From: JAVBLW01 sp031553215
GTDB taxonomy: Bacteria; Bacillota_I; Bacilli_A; Acholeplasmatales; Anaeroplasmataceae
Reading direction: 5' to 3'
NCBI GenBank assembly: GCA_031553215.1
Contig: JAVBLW010000011.1
Span: forward strand, 1 to 64,000
Length of the DNA stretch: 64,000 bases
The position numbers were made by a program, and so were the translations under genes. The notes below the pieces were generated by a model, which searched no databases, was not told the origin of the DNA, and worked only from the letters and a program-made list of their open reading frames with translations. This document shows positions 1 through 8,588 of the stretch, one piece after another; within the stretch, counting starts at the first letter, position 1, and each line of letters begins with the position of its first letter.

Positions 1-67
1 TTTTATAACAATGATATAAAGGTGAGTGAATAATTTATCTAAAGAAAAAATAATGATTACATGATTT

Positions 68-1873
68 GTGAGAAGTGGAATGAAAATTCTGCTTCTTTTT
101 TATTATAATAAAGAAAAATGGGACAACCTACTAACAAACTACGGCACAAATGAATACCTATACAACCATCAAGGACAAAGAACAAGAAAAATAACCAACA
201 CTGACAACATAATGTACTACTATGATGGCTCAAAACTACTAGGAGAAAATAGAGTCAAAGAATCAGGAACACTAGGAACACAAAATATAAGATACATCTA
301 TGACATGCTAGGAATAACCGGAGTTAGATACACCAAAGGATCACAAACCATCGACTACCAATACGCCAAAGATGGACAAGGAAACGTAATAGCCGTCCTA
401 AAAGATGGACAACCAATCGTCGAATACTACTATGATGCCTATGGAAACTGTGATGAAGTAATCCTAAACCAAAATGATCCATTTGCCTCAATAAACCCAA
501 TCAGATGGAAAAGTCAGTACTATGACCTAGAAACTAAAATGTACTACATAAACGCAAGATACTATGACCCAGAAGTATACCAATACCTAGACAGCTTAGA
601 CATCGAAAGAATAATAGAAAGCATGGACACAATTGGAGGACTAAACCTCCATGCAATATGCACTGACAACCCAATAGACCTAGACATAAACCGATATAAC
701 ATCTTAACCGTCACTGAACTATTCCCTGATCCATACTATGATGCAAGCAATGGATATAAACAATCCAAATGGGCAAAAATTCGGTACAAAGTCTTTAAAA
801 TATTTTTAATAGTAACAGTGGTATTGATGTTAAATCCAGCAACCCAGGGATTTGGAATAGCATTAATGATAGCTGGAATAAAAGCTGGAATATCAGGAGC
901 TATAATAGGGGGATTAATAGGAGGATTAATATCAAAAGCTATGGGAGGAAAATTCTTTAAAGCATTTGCGGATGGATTTATAGCCGGATTTGTAGATGGA
1001 TTTATAGCTGGTCAAATAACCTTCTGCCTATCATCTTTTATAAGTTCAATAATGAACGATATTGAAGCAGCCAATGGTATCTGTCCAAAACAAGGACAAT
1101 GCTTCATAGCAGGCACTCTAGTATTAACTGAACACGGTCACAAAATTATTGAAGACATAAAAATTGGAGACAAAGTTTGGGCATATGATGAAGAAACTGG
1201 TGAGAATGAATTAAAAGAAGTGGTTCATCTTTTCAGAAACGAAAGCTGCATGAAAACAACACTTTCAATTGCCTCAGGTAATGGTGTTATTGATGAGATT
1301 ACATCTACACCAGGACATAAGTATTATTTACCCGATAATAAGATAAATCGTAATCCTAATGAAGTATTAGAACATGAAAGTTATAATGGATTAACTAATG
1401 AATGGGTATCAGCTTGTGACCTTAAAAAAGGTGATAGAGTATTGTTAAGCGATGGTCAATATGGTATAATTACAGGCACTAAGACTGAATCCTGTGAACC
1501 ATTTGTGACTTATAATTTTGAAGTGGCAGATTTTCATACCTACTATGTTGGGATGAATGGAATTTGTGTTCATAACAATGGCTGTACCTATGATATTGAT
1601 AAATTAGTTAAAACGCAACCTAAAGAATTGCTAAATGAGACTAGCATATCAAACAATATTGAACTAATTCAAAGTGGAGCCGACGTGAGAGTTCCCATTC
1701 GTGTCCATAAAGGAACAGCGTATGTTGTAGATGGGCATCATAGACTTGAAGCATTTGCCCGCTTGGGATATCAGCGAGTACCTGTAACATATGTTCACGC
1801 TTCTCAATTGGGCAGGGCACCATATTATCGAACATTAGCAGACATACTAGCAGGTAGTATTTTCCATTATTAA
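68..1873 (+). CDS. Rhs/YD-repeat protein C-terminal part with Hint domain and ParB-like toxin tip
   Basis: Residues about 20-200 are degenerate YD/Rhs repeats ending in an Rhs core-like motif (MYYINARYYDPE). Residues about 245-335 are a glycine-rich hydrophobic region. A Hint autoprocessing domain begins at Cys345 (CFIAGT) and ends near VHN at about residue 505. The last ~90 residues carry a ParB/Srx-like motif (VDGHHRLEAFARLG), a fold used as a nuclease toxin tip in polymorphic toxins. The assigned start is GTG at 68 (ATG at 80 is possible), with no convincing ribosome site. Full Rhs proteins are far longer, so this is probably the 3' remnant of a larger gene or an expression-dependent C-terminal module. 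The immunity gene follows directly. Domain calls are firm; whether the protein is made is uncertain. Confidence 0.8.
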   Translation: MRSGMKILLLFYYNKEKWDNLLTNYGTNEYLYNHQGQRTRKITNTDNIMYYYDGSKLLGENRVKESGTLGTQNIRYIYDMLGITGVRYTKGSQTIDYQYAKDGQGNVIAVLKDGQPIVEYYYDAYGNCDEVILNQNDPFASINPIRWKSQYYDLETKMYYINARYYDPEVYQYLDSLDIERIIESMDTIGGLNLHAICTDNPIDLDINRYNILTVTELFPDPYYDASNGYKQSKWAKIRYKVFKIFLIVTVVLMLNPATQGFGIALMIAGIKAGISGAIIGGLIGGLISKAMGGKFFKAFADGFIAGFVDGFIAGQITFCLSSFISSIMNDIEAANGICPKQGQCFIAGTLVLTEHGHKIIEDIKIGDKVWAYDEETGENELKEVVHLFRNESCMKTTLSIASGNGVIDEITSTPGHKYYLPDNKINRNPNEVLEHESYNGLTNEWVSACDLKKGDRVLLSDGQYGIITGTKTESCEPFVTYNFEVADFHTYYVGMNGICVHNNGCTYDIDKLVKTQPKELLNETSISNNIELIQSGADVRVPIRVHKGTAYVVDGHHRLEAFARLGYQRVPVTYVHASQLGRAPYYRTLADILAGSIFHY

Positions 1874-1886
1874 GGAGGTTATGAAG

Positions 1887-2327
1887 ATGGATGAAAATTT
1901 AAAGTTAATTGTCAAAGACTATCTTATCAAGACCGAAGAAGCCAAGATTATTATGTTAGAAGCATTTGCGCTGAAAACAAAAAAAGACTTAATTAGTTTA
2001 AGAAATCGCATACCTAGTGCAACCTTCTTTTATGCTGGAATGAAACATACTTTTGCATTTCATGGTATAGGCTTTCGATTTTCTAACGAATATGCGGAAG
2101 GTGTAAACATTGAAAAGGTAAATAGAAAACCTATTCGTGTTGATATGGAACTTGGACATGATGATATTTGGTGTGGCATAGATGCTTGGAAACTATATTA
2201 TTTTATTGAAGAGTACTATCCTGAATTTAAGCCGCAATTTACTCAAGCCAAGATTGTTGAAGAATTTGATACTGGTATTAAAGAAAAGACAATTTACAAA
2301 AAATTTAACTTATACTATTTTTATTAA
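1887..2327 (+). CDS. Candidate immunity protein for the upstream Rhs toxin
   Basis: This 146-aa cytosolic protein has no signal peptide. It contains a FAFHGIGFRF stretch and an acidic C-terminal half, and resembles small DUF6896-type proteins found next to polymorphic toxins (recalled resemblance, not searched). AAGGAGG overlaps the toxin stop codon. ATG 1887 sits 8 nt after GGAGG, whereas the upstream in-frame ATG at 1881 would be only 2 nt away, so 1887 is preferred. Position directly after the toxin tip is the main reason for calling it an immunity gene; binding to the toxin is inferred. Confidence 0.6.
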   Translation: MDENLKLIVKDYLIKTEEAKIIMLEAFALKTKKDLISLRNRIPSATFFYAGMKHTFAFHGIGFRFSNEYAEGVNIEKVNRKPIRVDMELGHDDIWCGIDAWKLYYFIEEYYPEFKPQFTQAKIVEEFDTGIKEKTIYKKFNLYYFY

Positions 2328-2358
2328 AAAAGATATTAAAATGTAATAAAAATAATCA

Positions 2359-2390
2359 AGGGCTAACCTTAAAAAGTTGGCTCTTTTTTT
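2359..2390 (+). terminator. Intrinsic terminator after the Rhs immunity gene
   Basis: GGGCTAAC and GTTGGCTC form a stem with G-U pairs and are followed by a run of T. It closes the toxin-immunity transcript. The ~130 bases after it up to the next cassette hold no gene I can support. Confidence 0.7.
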
Positions 2391-2529
2391 GCTATAAAAT
2401 CTGGCCAAGAATTTTTTATGTGTACTGTTAGTCACGCCGACAAAATGAACAAAAAACACGCAAACTTGTAAAATCATTAAAAAGTATAGATTTTATGCTT
2501 TAAAATCACTCGTAGCCGCTACCTCATAG

Positions 2530-3291
2530 GTGTTAGCAGAATTAGGTCACAAAGTAATAGAAGACATCGAAATTGGTGATAAAGTTTGGGCATATAATGA
2601 AGAAGCAGGAGAACAAGAATTAAAAGAAGTAGTAACTTTATTTAGAAACGAAAGCTGCATGAAAACAACACTTGCGATTGCCTCAGATAATGGCGTTATT
2701 GATGAGATTACATCTACACCAAGACATAAGTACTATTTGCCTGATAATAAAGTGAATCGTAATCCTAATGAAGTATTAGAACATGAAAGTTATAATGGAT
2801 TAACTAATGAATGGGTATCAGCCTGTGACCTTAAAAAAGGTGATAGAGTATTGTTAAGCGATGGCGAATATGGTATAATTACAAGCACTAAGACTGAATC
2901 CTGTGAACCATTTGTGACTTATAATTTTGAAGTGGCAGATTTTCATACCTACTACGTTGGGGTGAATGGTACACTTGTTCATAACATGAATTGCAGCACA
3001 GAAGTTATAGAAATTGAAACATATGCAAATAAAACAATGAAAATGGAAGACGCTGTGAATGCATGGGATGATTTTTTAGGCCCAAATCAACATAATATTA
3101 ATCCGCGTACTGGTCTGAAAGATGCAAATAGAATATTTTCGGCAGATAGTACAAGAAGTATAAGGTTCTCACCACACGAAATGAATAGTTTGGGTACTAC
3201 AAAAGCACATTTCCATTTTGAAACATGGAATTACAATGCAAATACAAATATATTAACCATCAACAATGTCGTTCAAAGATTAAGGTTATAA
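2530..3291 (+). CDS. Orphan Hint-toxin cassette (5'-truncated polymorphic toxin)
   Basis: Residues 1-150 are a second copy of the Hint domain at 345-505 of the upstream Rhs protein, nearly identical over most of its length, but lacking the nucleophilic CFIAGT start. The DNA matches the first copy again only from about TTCATAG onward, and about 11 bases appear lost there, leaving an in-frame stop just before GTG 2530. The C-terminal ~100 residues are a different toxin tip with motifs RIFSADSTRSIRF, HEMNS and HFHFETW. The His-rich end suggests a metal-dependent or general acid-base nuclease, but I cannot name the family. There is no convincing ribosome site at 2530. This is the usual layout of a displaced Rhs-CT module kept as a reserve for recombination. 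Confidence 0.65.
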   Translation: MLAELGHKVIEDIEIGDKVWAYNEEAGEQELKEVVTLFRNESCMKTTLAIASDNGVIDEITSTPRHKYYLPDNKVNRNPNEVLEHESYNGLTNEWVSACDLKKGDRVLLSDGEYGIITSTKTESCEPFVTYNFEVADFHTYYVGVNGTLVHNMNCSTEVIEIETYANKTMKMEDAVNAWDDFLGPNQHNINPRTGLKDANRIFSADSTRSIRFSPHEMNSLGTTKAHFHFETWNYNANTNILTINNVVQRLRL

Positions 3292-3304
3292 GGAGAAAAA
3301 TTCT

Positions 3305-3676
3305 ATGAAAATAACAATAGAAAAAATAAATACAAATAATATTATTGATTTCACTTCTGAGTATGGAAAAGCAAAAGCCATTTGGCAAGATAAAAATCCT
3401 GAATGCAAAACATATAATGTAGAAATAGATATTGAGGAAACAATGCAATGGGGAAGTAATATAAATAGCACTTCTAAATCATCAATGTCAATATCAATGA
3501 ATTCAATAAATAAAATAGTATTAGTTGGTTTATTTGAATCAATTGATGATGATGGATATACAATTTTAAGAATGGGCAATTCGATTGTTATGTTCTTTAC
3601 TGAAGGTAATACACCAGAAGTCGGAAAAATGGTTGAAGTTGTTGTTGATTGTATTCATATGACACCATACGAATAA
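3305..3676 (+). CDS. Candidate immunity protein for the orphan toxin cassette
   Basis: The product is a 123-aa acidic cytosolic protein rich in predicted beta strands (VLVGLFES, GYTILRMGNSIVMFF), with an AAGGAGA ribosome site just upstream. It lies 13 bp after the orphan toxin stop, the standard position for a cognate immunity gene. The pattern of short strands followed by MVEVVVDCI could be a small barrel fold. I do not recognise the family. Because the toxin cassette lacks a proper start, this gene may be the only one expressed from the pair. Confidence 0.55.
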   Translation: MKITIEKINTNNIIDFTSEYGKAKAIWQDKNPECKTYNVEIDIEETMQWGSNINSTSKSSMSISMNSINKIVLVGLFESIDDDGYTILRMGNSIVMFFTEGNTPEVGKMVEVVVDCIHMTPYE

Positions 3677-3707
3677 TAGTAGGCGTTAGTAATATAAATG
3701 AATTTTT

Positions 3708-3739
3708 AGAATCAGAATTAATTTTCTGGTTCTTTTTTT
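3708..3739 (+). terminator. Intrinsic terminator after the orphan cassette
   Basis: AGAATCAGA pairs with TCTGGTTCT through G-U pairs, followed by seven T. It ends the toxin/immunity block. Confidence 0.6.
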
Positions 3740-4027
3740 AATAAAATTAATTTAACAAGGACAAATTGTGTCTTAATCCTCTTATAAACATAATATGGCT
3801 TAATAAATAAACTAGATCATTTAAAGTTGTAATAGCTAATATAGTTATAAATCTTAAAGTGGGACATAAATGTCTCATGGGTGGGCTACGCCACCACTGA
3901 CATAAAAATTATTTATATATTTAAATGTAATATGTCATATTAAAATCGACGTTTCTCAAAAAGTGAAAAGTGAAACGCCCAATTATGTCTTGGAAACCAT
4001 CGACTATCAATTTTAAAGCATTTTAAT
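3740..4027. other. Gene-free stretch with two small hairpins
   Basis: No ORF is supported here. GGGACATAAATGTCTC (3861-3876) is an imperfect inverted repeat, followed by a GGTGG/CCACC hairpin (3880-3895) and CACTGA. The same combination (TGGGACA..TGTCCCA then GCCACCACTGA) recurs at 19513-19555. Confidence 0.4.
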
Positions 4028-4057
4028 GAAAAAACGGCATAAGGCCGTTTTTATTTT
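4028..4057 (-). terminator. Bidirectional-type terminator after the SDR gene
   Basis: AAAACGGC and GCCGTTTT flank a 5-nt loop with A and T runs on both sides. It lies just past the stop of the minus-strand epimerase gene. Confidence 0.75.
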
Positions 4058-4069
4058 ACATATATAAGA

Positions 4070-4912
4070 CTACTTTATCATATCTCTCCAATTATATATT
4101 GGTTGCCAACCTAAGACTTCTTTGGCCTTCTTATTTGATAGAAGAGTTTGGTATTCAGAAACATCTTCCTTAATATCTGTAACAGTAGGATACTCTAACT
4201 TAATTAAATCACTAGATTTGATATCCATACTTGTATTATCAGCCGCAATATTAAGTGCAATGTATCCTAAATTATCCTTTTCAATAGAGAGTCTACAAGC
4301 AACTGCAACATCACGAGCGTCTACATAGCTCCATAATAAATGCTTACGTCTTTTAGAGTCGTGTATGAAACTAGGAAAATTAATATACATTTCAGGAGCA
4401 ATAACATTACCAAGTCTCATGCAAACTATTTGCATATTGCTTTTTCGATTAAAGCTTTGTGCAGTAGTCTCATTGATAACTTTTGATAAGCCGTAGCAAT
4501 CATATGGAAGCTGAGGATGATCTTCATCAAGGGGTAAATATTGTGGAATAATTGGTGCATTACATATACCGTATGAAGCCTCACTAGAACCTAAAACAAC
4601 TTTTTTTATTCCTAAATTTGATGCGGCTTCTAAAATATTATAAGTACTCATCACATTATTTTGGAAAACAACATCATCTGGATTCTTATTAGGATTAGGA
4701 ATAGCAGCCATATGAATTACAGCATAAGCATCTTTTAAAATATAATAACAATCGCTTAAACGAGTTAAATCAACCGCTACAGTCTTAGTAAGTATTTCCT
4801 TTGGTTGTGATATATCTGCATTAAGAACCTCATATCCATTAGCTAATAATTCTCTTATAACCCATAATCCAACACGACCATTTCCACCAGTCACTACAAT
4901 TTTCTTCTTCAT
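4070..4912 (-). CDS. NAD-dependent epimerase/dehydratase (extended SDR)
   Basis: A 280-aa Rossmann-fold protein. The N-terminal GGNGRVG motif (residues 9-15) is the extended-SDR nucleotide-binding loop. VIHMAAIPNP is the NAG/AAA-type strand-4 motif, and YDCYGLSK supplies the catalytic Tyr and Lys (YxxxK). GSSEASYG provides the catalytic Ser region. The layout resembles NAD-dependent uronate dehydrogenases and nucleotide-sugar epimerases; the substrate cannot be fixed from sequence. It is a single gene, with the ribosome site (GGAG) just upstream of the ATG on the minus strand, diverging from the gene at 5058. Confidence 0.85.
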   Translation of the reverse strand: MKKKIVVTGGNGRVGLWVIRELLANGYEVLNADISQPKEILTKTVAVDLTRLSDCYYILKDAYAVIHMAAIPNPNKNPDDVVFQNNVMSTYNILEAASNLGIKKVVLGSSEASYGICNAPIIPQYLPLDEDHPQLPYDCYGLSKVINETTAQSFNRKSNMQIVCMRLGNVIAPEMYINFPSFIHDSKRRKHLLWSYVDARDVAVACRLSIEKDNLGYIALNIAADNTSMDIKSSDLIKLEYPTVTDIKEDVSEYQTLLSNKKAKEVLGWQPIYNWRDMIK

Positions 4913-5057
4913 TATCTCATCTCCGTTTTAATAATTAAATTATAACATAAAAATAATAGTTTATTTAAATAATGTAGAAATTATAAACGTATGATATACT
5001 AAAAGTATAAGAAAATTAGAATTTTATAATGATTGAATATAGGGAGGGGGACAAACT

Positions 5058-6200
5058 ATGCAAAATGAAGATAAACGTGAATTAATTAAAGAGATGATGG
5101 ATATTGAATATCATCCTGAAATTACATTATCAACGATTGAAGATAATAATAGAAAGATACCGTTCTCAGAACTTGCAAATATAGGAGTTGCTAGTGTGCC
5201 TTTAACACAATTAAAAGATTATGTTTTTCGCCATGGCCAAAGCGGAATTTACAAAGTAGATACTCATGGGAAAACTATGTTCAATTTTAAAGGCAAAAAA
5301 ACATTTTTAGGGTCGCTAAAAAACTCAAATGGTACAGTAGGTGGAGGACAAGCCGAATTAACACAAATGCCTTTTGACCCAACTATGATTTGTGTTGCAG
5401 TAATGATGAGATCCTTTGCTAAAAAAATAGATGATATTCAACAGGTACAAAAGCAAATTTTAGAGTTTTTAACTTTAAGGGAAGAGTCCAAAATGATGGG
5501 AAATATTAACGTACTTACTGAGATATCTAATAATTATAAGTATAATTTAGATAATTCAAGCTTTAAAAACAATAAACATATTTTAGTACAAGATATAAAA
5601 CGTGATGCTGAACAAAGTATTGTGTTGTATCAAGAACTAATTAATAAAACTATAAAAAAGAAATTTAGTATACATAGAGATGGATATGTGGATTCGTATA
5701 TAGAAAAAATTAATTCATTATTAAATAATTATCAAACAGCATTATATATGTTTTCATTTTCTTCTTTTCTTGAAACAATATTACTTGAGAATTATACTAA
5801 AAACTATATTGATTCAATAATTAATAAACTTCATGATTATAAAGAAAAATTTGTCTCATATATAGGCGAGGTAAATGTGAAAATAGAAAAAGAATCAAAG
5901 TCATCAATACAGTCTATGGCTTTAAAAGGGATATCAAAAGTAAGTGATGGAACTGGGAAAATTGTTGAAAAGATTCCATTAATTAATAAAAGTAAACTAG
6001 ATAAAAACTTAACCAATACAAGTACAAACTTCTCTTTAAAGAATGAAACTAAAACAAAAAATACTATATCTAAAGTAATGAGTAGCGATACCGATTATTC
6101 AAAGATGTTTGTTGAAAACCTTACAATTATTAACGAATTATATAATGAAACAGTTGAAATTTATTTTGATAAAGAAAATATTTATGTAAATAATAAATAA
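5058..6200 (+). CDS. Unknown 380-aa cytosolic protein
   Basis: I do not recognise a family. The N-terminal ~110 residues (SELANIGVASVPLTQLKD, then a short strand-rich part with GGGQAELTQ) look globular. Residues about 120-300 are mostly helical with IQQVQKQILEFL and an FSFSSFLETILLENY segment that is amphipathic rather than clearly membrane-spanning. The last 90 residues are Ser/Thr/Lys-rich. A very strong ribosome site (GGGAGGGGG) precedes ATG 5058, and TATACT about 65 bp upstream could be a -10 element. It stands alone, followed by the DUF1697 gene with 31 bp between. The location next to an island edge is all the context there is. Confidence 0.6.
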   Translation: MQNEDKRELIKEMMDIEYHPEITLSTIEDNNRKIPFSELANIGVASVPLTQLKDYVFRHGQSGIYKVDTHGKTMFNFKGKKTFLGSLKNSNGTVGGGQAELTQMPFDPTMICVAVMMRSFAKKIDDIQQVQKQILEFLTLREESKMMGNINVLTEISNNYKYNLDNSSFKNNKHILVQDIKRDAEQSIVLYQELINKTIKKKFSIHRDGYVDSYIEKINSLLNNYQTALYMFSFSSFLETILLENYTKNYIDSIINKLHDYKEKFVSYIGEVNVKIEKESKSSIQSMALKGISKVSDGTGKIVEKIPLINKSKLDKNLTNTSTNFSLKNETKTKNTISKVMSSDTDYSKMFVENLTIINELYNETVEIYFDKENIYVNNK

Positions 6201-6231
6201 TATAATGAAATGGTAGAGATGGAAGGTCTAT

Positions 6232-6771
6232 ATGAAAAGATATATTGCATTGTTAAGAGGAATAAATATAAGTGGGAAAAATAAGATATCAATGACAGAA
6301 CTAAAAATTGGTTTTGAGGAACTTGGCTTCGTAGATATTAGAACGTATCTTAATAGTGGTAATGTTATCTTTTCAAGTACAATTGATGATGAAAGTATTC
6401 TTTCAAATAATCTAAGGATAATGATAAAAGATAGATTCAATTTAGATATACCATTATTTATTATTTTAAAAGAGAAATTAGAAGAAATATTAAATAATGC
6501 TCCAAAATGGTGGGGAGAAGAAAATGAGGAAATATATGATAATCTTATATTTATTATGTCACCATTATCTTATGAGGAGTTTTATGATAAAATGGGTAAT
6601 CCAAAGATTGAGTATGAAAAAGTACAAAATTATAAGAATGTTATTTTTTGGTCATTTAGTAGAAAAAATTATCAAAAGACAAATTGGTGGTCAAAAACTG
6701 CAAGTTCTGATGTAAGCAATAAGATTACAATTCGTACAGCAAATACGGTAAAAAAGATAGTAAGTATGTGA
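6232..6771 (+). CDS. DUF1697 family protein
   Basis: The N-terminus YIALLRGINISGKNKI followed by LNSGNVIFSS is the signature of DUF1697, a widespread cytosolic family of about 180 aa with no settled function; this copy (179 aa) is full length. The C-terminus WWSKTASSDVSNKITIRTANTV matches the usual family end, where a conserved arginine-threonine motif closes the domain. The gene probably shares a transcript with the gene at 5058. Confidence 0.9.
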   Translation: MKRYIALLRGINISGKNKISMTELKIGFEELGFVDIRTYLNSGNVIFSSTIDDESILSNNLRIMIKDRFNLDIPLFIILKEKLEEILNNAPKWWGEENEEIYDNLIFIMSPLSYEEFYDKMGNPKIEYEKVQNYKNVIFWSFSRKNYQKTNWWSKTASSDVSNKITIRTANTVKKIVSM

Positions 6772-6890
6772 ATATAGTAGTAATTAGCCTACAAAATATT
6801 ATCAAATATTTAAATCAAATATCTTTATAATAAAAAGTAACTTAATTCATAGTTCCTGCATATATATAATAGTGTAATATGGGGGAGAAA

Positions 6891-7032
6891 ATGAAAAATA
6901 ACTTTTTGACTTCAAGGGAATTAAATATATTTAATATGCTTGTTAAAAATGAATCAACTAAAGATATCGCACAAGAACTTTCAATTAGTGAAAAAACAGT
7001 TAGAAATCATGTTAGCAACTTGCTCGGGCAAA
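6891..7032 (+). pseudogene. 5' half of a GerE/LuxR-type HTH gene, cut at a putative attL
   Basis: ATG 6891 follows a GGGGGAG ribosome site. The reading frame encodes the first two thirds of a GerE HTH (LTSRELNIFNML..., ISEKTVRNHVSN), then breaks at about 7015-7030 where GGGCAAA occurs (7026-7032) and a terminator follows. The expected remainder (HISNVIQKLGVSSRTSAILELL) is found in two copies at 38080 and 47359. Joining the halves gives a complete ~70-aa regulator. I read this as the left half of an insertion-split gene. The frame stays open to 7154 but only through terminator and unrelated sequence. Confidence 0.75.
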
Positions 7033-7036
7033 GAAT

Positions 7037-7060
7037 AAACGGCTTAACAAAGCCGTTTTT
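7037..7060 (+). terminator. Intrinsic terminator inside the left island edge
   Basis: AAACGGCTT and AAGCCGTTT pair around a short loop and run into T. It follows the broken HTH gene directly and belongs to the inserted side of the junction. Confidence 0.75.
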
Positions 7061-7334
7061 ATTATGCCTATATATAAAAATGACTTTAAGGTTTCAAACG
7101 TACTTGGGCAAAATGTGTGTTTTTTATGAAAAACTTGATTTTACTAAACTATAAATAAAAACTAAGAGATTGAATAGGTGATAGTATAAAAGAATAATAA
7201 ATCTATTAATAATTTTTTCAAATTAATATATTTTTATTGTATAATTTGATTATAGAACTATTGACAATGATAAATAAAAGATGTATCCTATTACGATTTA
7301 GTGAACGATACATACTAAATGAACGGAAAGGAAA

Positions 7335-7985
7335 ATGGTGAATGTAATGCCAAATTTTGAATATGTATCAAAGAATGAATATCTGCCTAACAAAAAACAA
7401 ATTATTGAACTGATAAACTTAGTTCAAGACGAGGTTCGTAATGAATTTACATTTAGATATGATTTTATAGGAAGTGTTGAAAGGAATATGGTAACTAGGG
7501 CCATCAACTCAAGTGTTGGATACGATTTTGATGTCAACTTAAGAGTTAATGATGAAGAGGAAAATTATAATGCATATGAAATTAAGAAAATTATAATGAA
7601 TGGTTTTAATAAATATAACCATTTATTCTCTTATGATTACTGTGAAGATAGTAAAAGAGTTATTACTATAAAAATAAAAGACAAAAAAAACTCTAGAATT
7701 CTTCATAGCTGTGATTTTGCCGTAGTACATGATTGTGAGGATGGAAGACAACAATACATAAGATTCAATAAAAATCATCAAAGTTATTGTTGGGAATATC
7801 AACCTAAAGGTTTTTATCAACAAAACGAAAGAGTTGCTGCTCTCAAGAATGAAGGGCTATGGACGGATGTTAGAAATGTATATTTAGAGAAGAAAAATTA
7901 TAATACTGATTTGAATAAAAAGTCTCGTTCTATATATGCAGAAACAATTAACGAACTATACAAACAAAATTTTGGAGATGATTAA
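7335..7985 (+). CDS. Nucleotidyltransferase-fold protein (Pol-beta superfamily)
   Basis: The motif FIGSVERN around residue 45, followed by GYDFDVNL, supplies the GS and DxD elements of Pol-beta-type nucleotidyltransferases. CDFAVVHD later in the protein could carry the third acidic residue. It is 216 aa with a Lys-rich C-terminus and no membrane segments. Substrate is unknown; relatives include stand-alone antitoxin/toxin NTases and signalling NTases. GGAAAGG lies just upstream, so GTG 7338 is as plausible a start as ATG 7335. It is monocistronic, at the left end of the island. Confidence 0.7.
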   Translation: MVNVMPNFEYVSKNEYLPNKKQIIELINLVQDEVRNEFTFRYDFIGSVERNMVTRAINSSVGYDFDVNLRVNDEEENYNAYEIKKIIMNGFNKYNHLFSYDYCEDSKRVITIKIKDKKNSRILHSCDFAVVHDCEDGRQQYIRFNKNHQSYCWEYQPKGFYQQNERVAALKNEGLWTDVRNVYLEKKNYNTDLNKKSRSIYAETINELYKQNFGDD

Positions 7986-8588
7986 GTTGCTCTTATTCAA
8001 TCATAGTATTGAGACAGGTTTCAATAAATCGACTTAACTATTCTACATATCATTGCTCATTTCCAATGGTACAAAGTTGGAAAAATTCAATAATGAGCAA
8101 AGGAAGCTAGAAAATATATTCTTTTTTGCTTAAGAATGGTTAAGGACTTTAAGGAAGTTTTGAAAATGGCTTAATTAAGCCATTTTTATTTTATAAAATC
8201 ATTAAAATGGCAATAAATCTCATGGTTTTAAAGGAAAATTAGCAAAATAGTCGATATTTTACTTTGAGGAAGGAAATTTAGATTAACACCAAAACTAAAT
8301 TATCATAAAATATTTAATTGAACTTGGACTCACAAATTGATAATTAATGATTTTGCATTGCCTCAGCAATGGTTCAAGTAAACATCGCAATTGAAAAAAA
8401 ATAACAACAGTTAGAAATATTAATATTATTAATGAATACTTTGAAGTCAATTAAATAGCAAATCTACCGATTTTAATTACAATAAATGTTTGTCGAACGA
8501 TTTTTGTTTCAAAATACAACAAATATTGATAAAATGATAGTAATAGAAAATATTATAAAAATTATTGATTTATTAAAGGAGAAAAATA
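7986..8588. other. Long intergenic region with one terminator; no supported gene
   Basis: The hairpin AAAATGGCTTAATTAAGCCATTTTT (8163-8187, arms only partly quoted) is a good intrinsic terminator. The rest is AT-rich with stops in all frames; short fragments such as a WYKVGKIQ-like stretch near 8070 hint at decayed coding sequence but are not enough to name. The last ~100 bases should hold the promoter of the ATPase gene at 8589, which has an AAAGGAG ribosome site. Confidence 0.5.

Noticed and set aside
7098..7120. A second GGGCAAA-containing site (CGTACTTGGGCAAAA) as an additional attL
   Set aside because: It shares only a short core with 7020-7033 and has no HTH fragment beside it; two attR copies alone do not require it.
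6879..7154. 91-aa frame read as an intact HTH protein
   Set aside because: Only the first ~45 residues match a GerE domain; the remainder is translated terminator and unrelated sequence, so it is a truncated gene.
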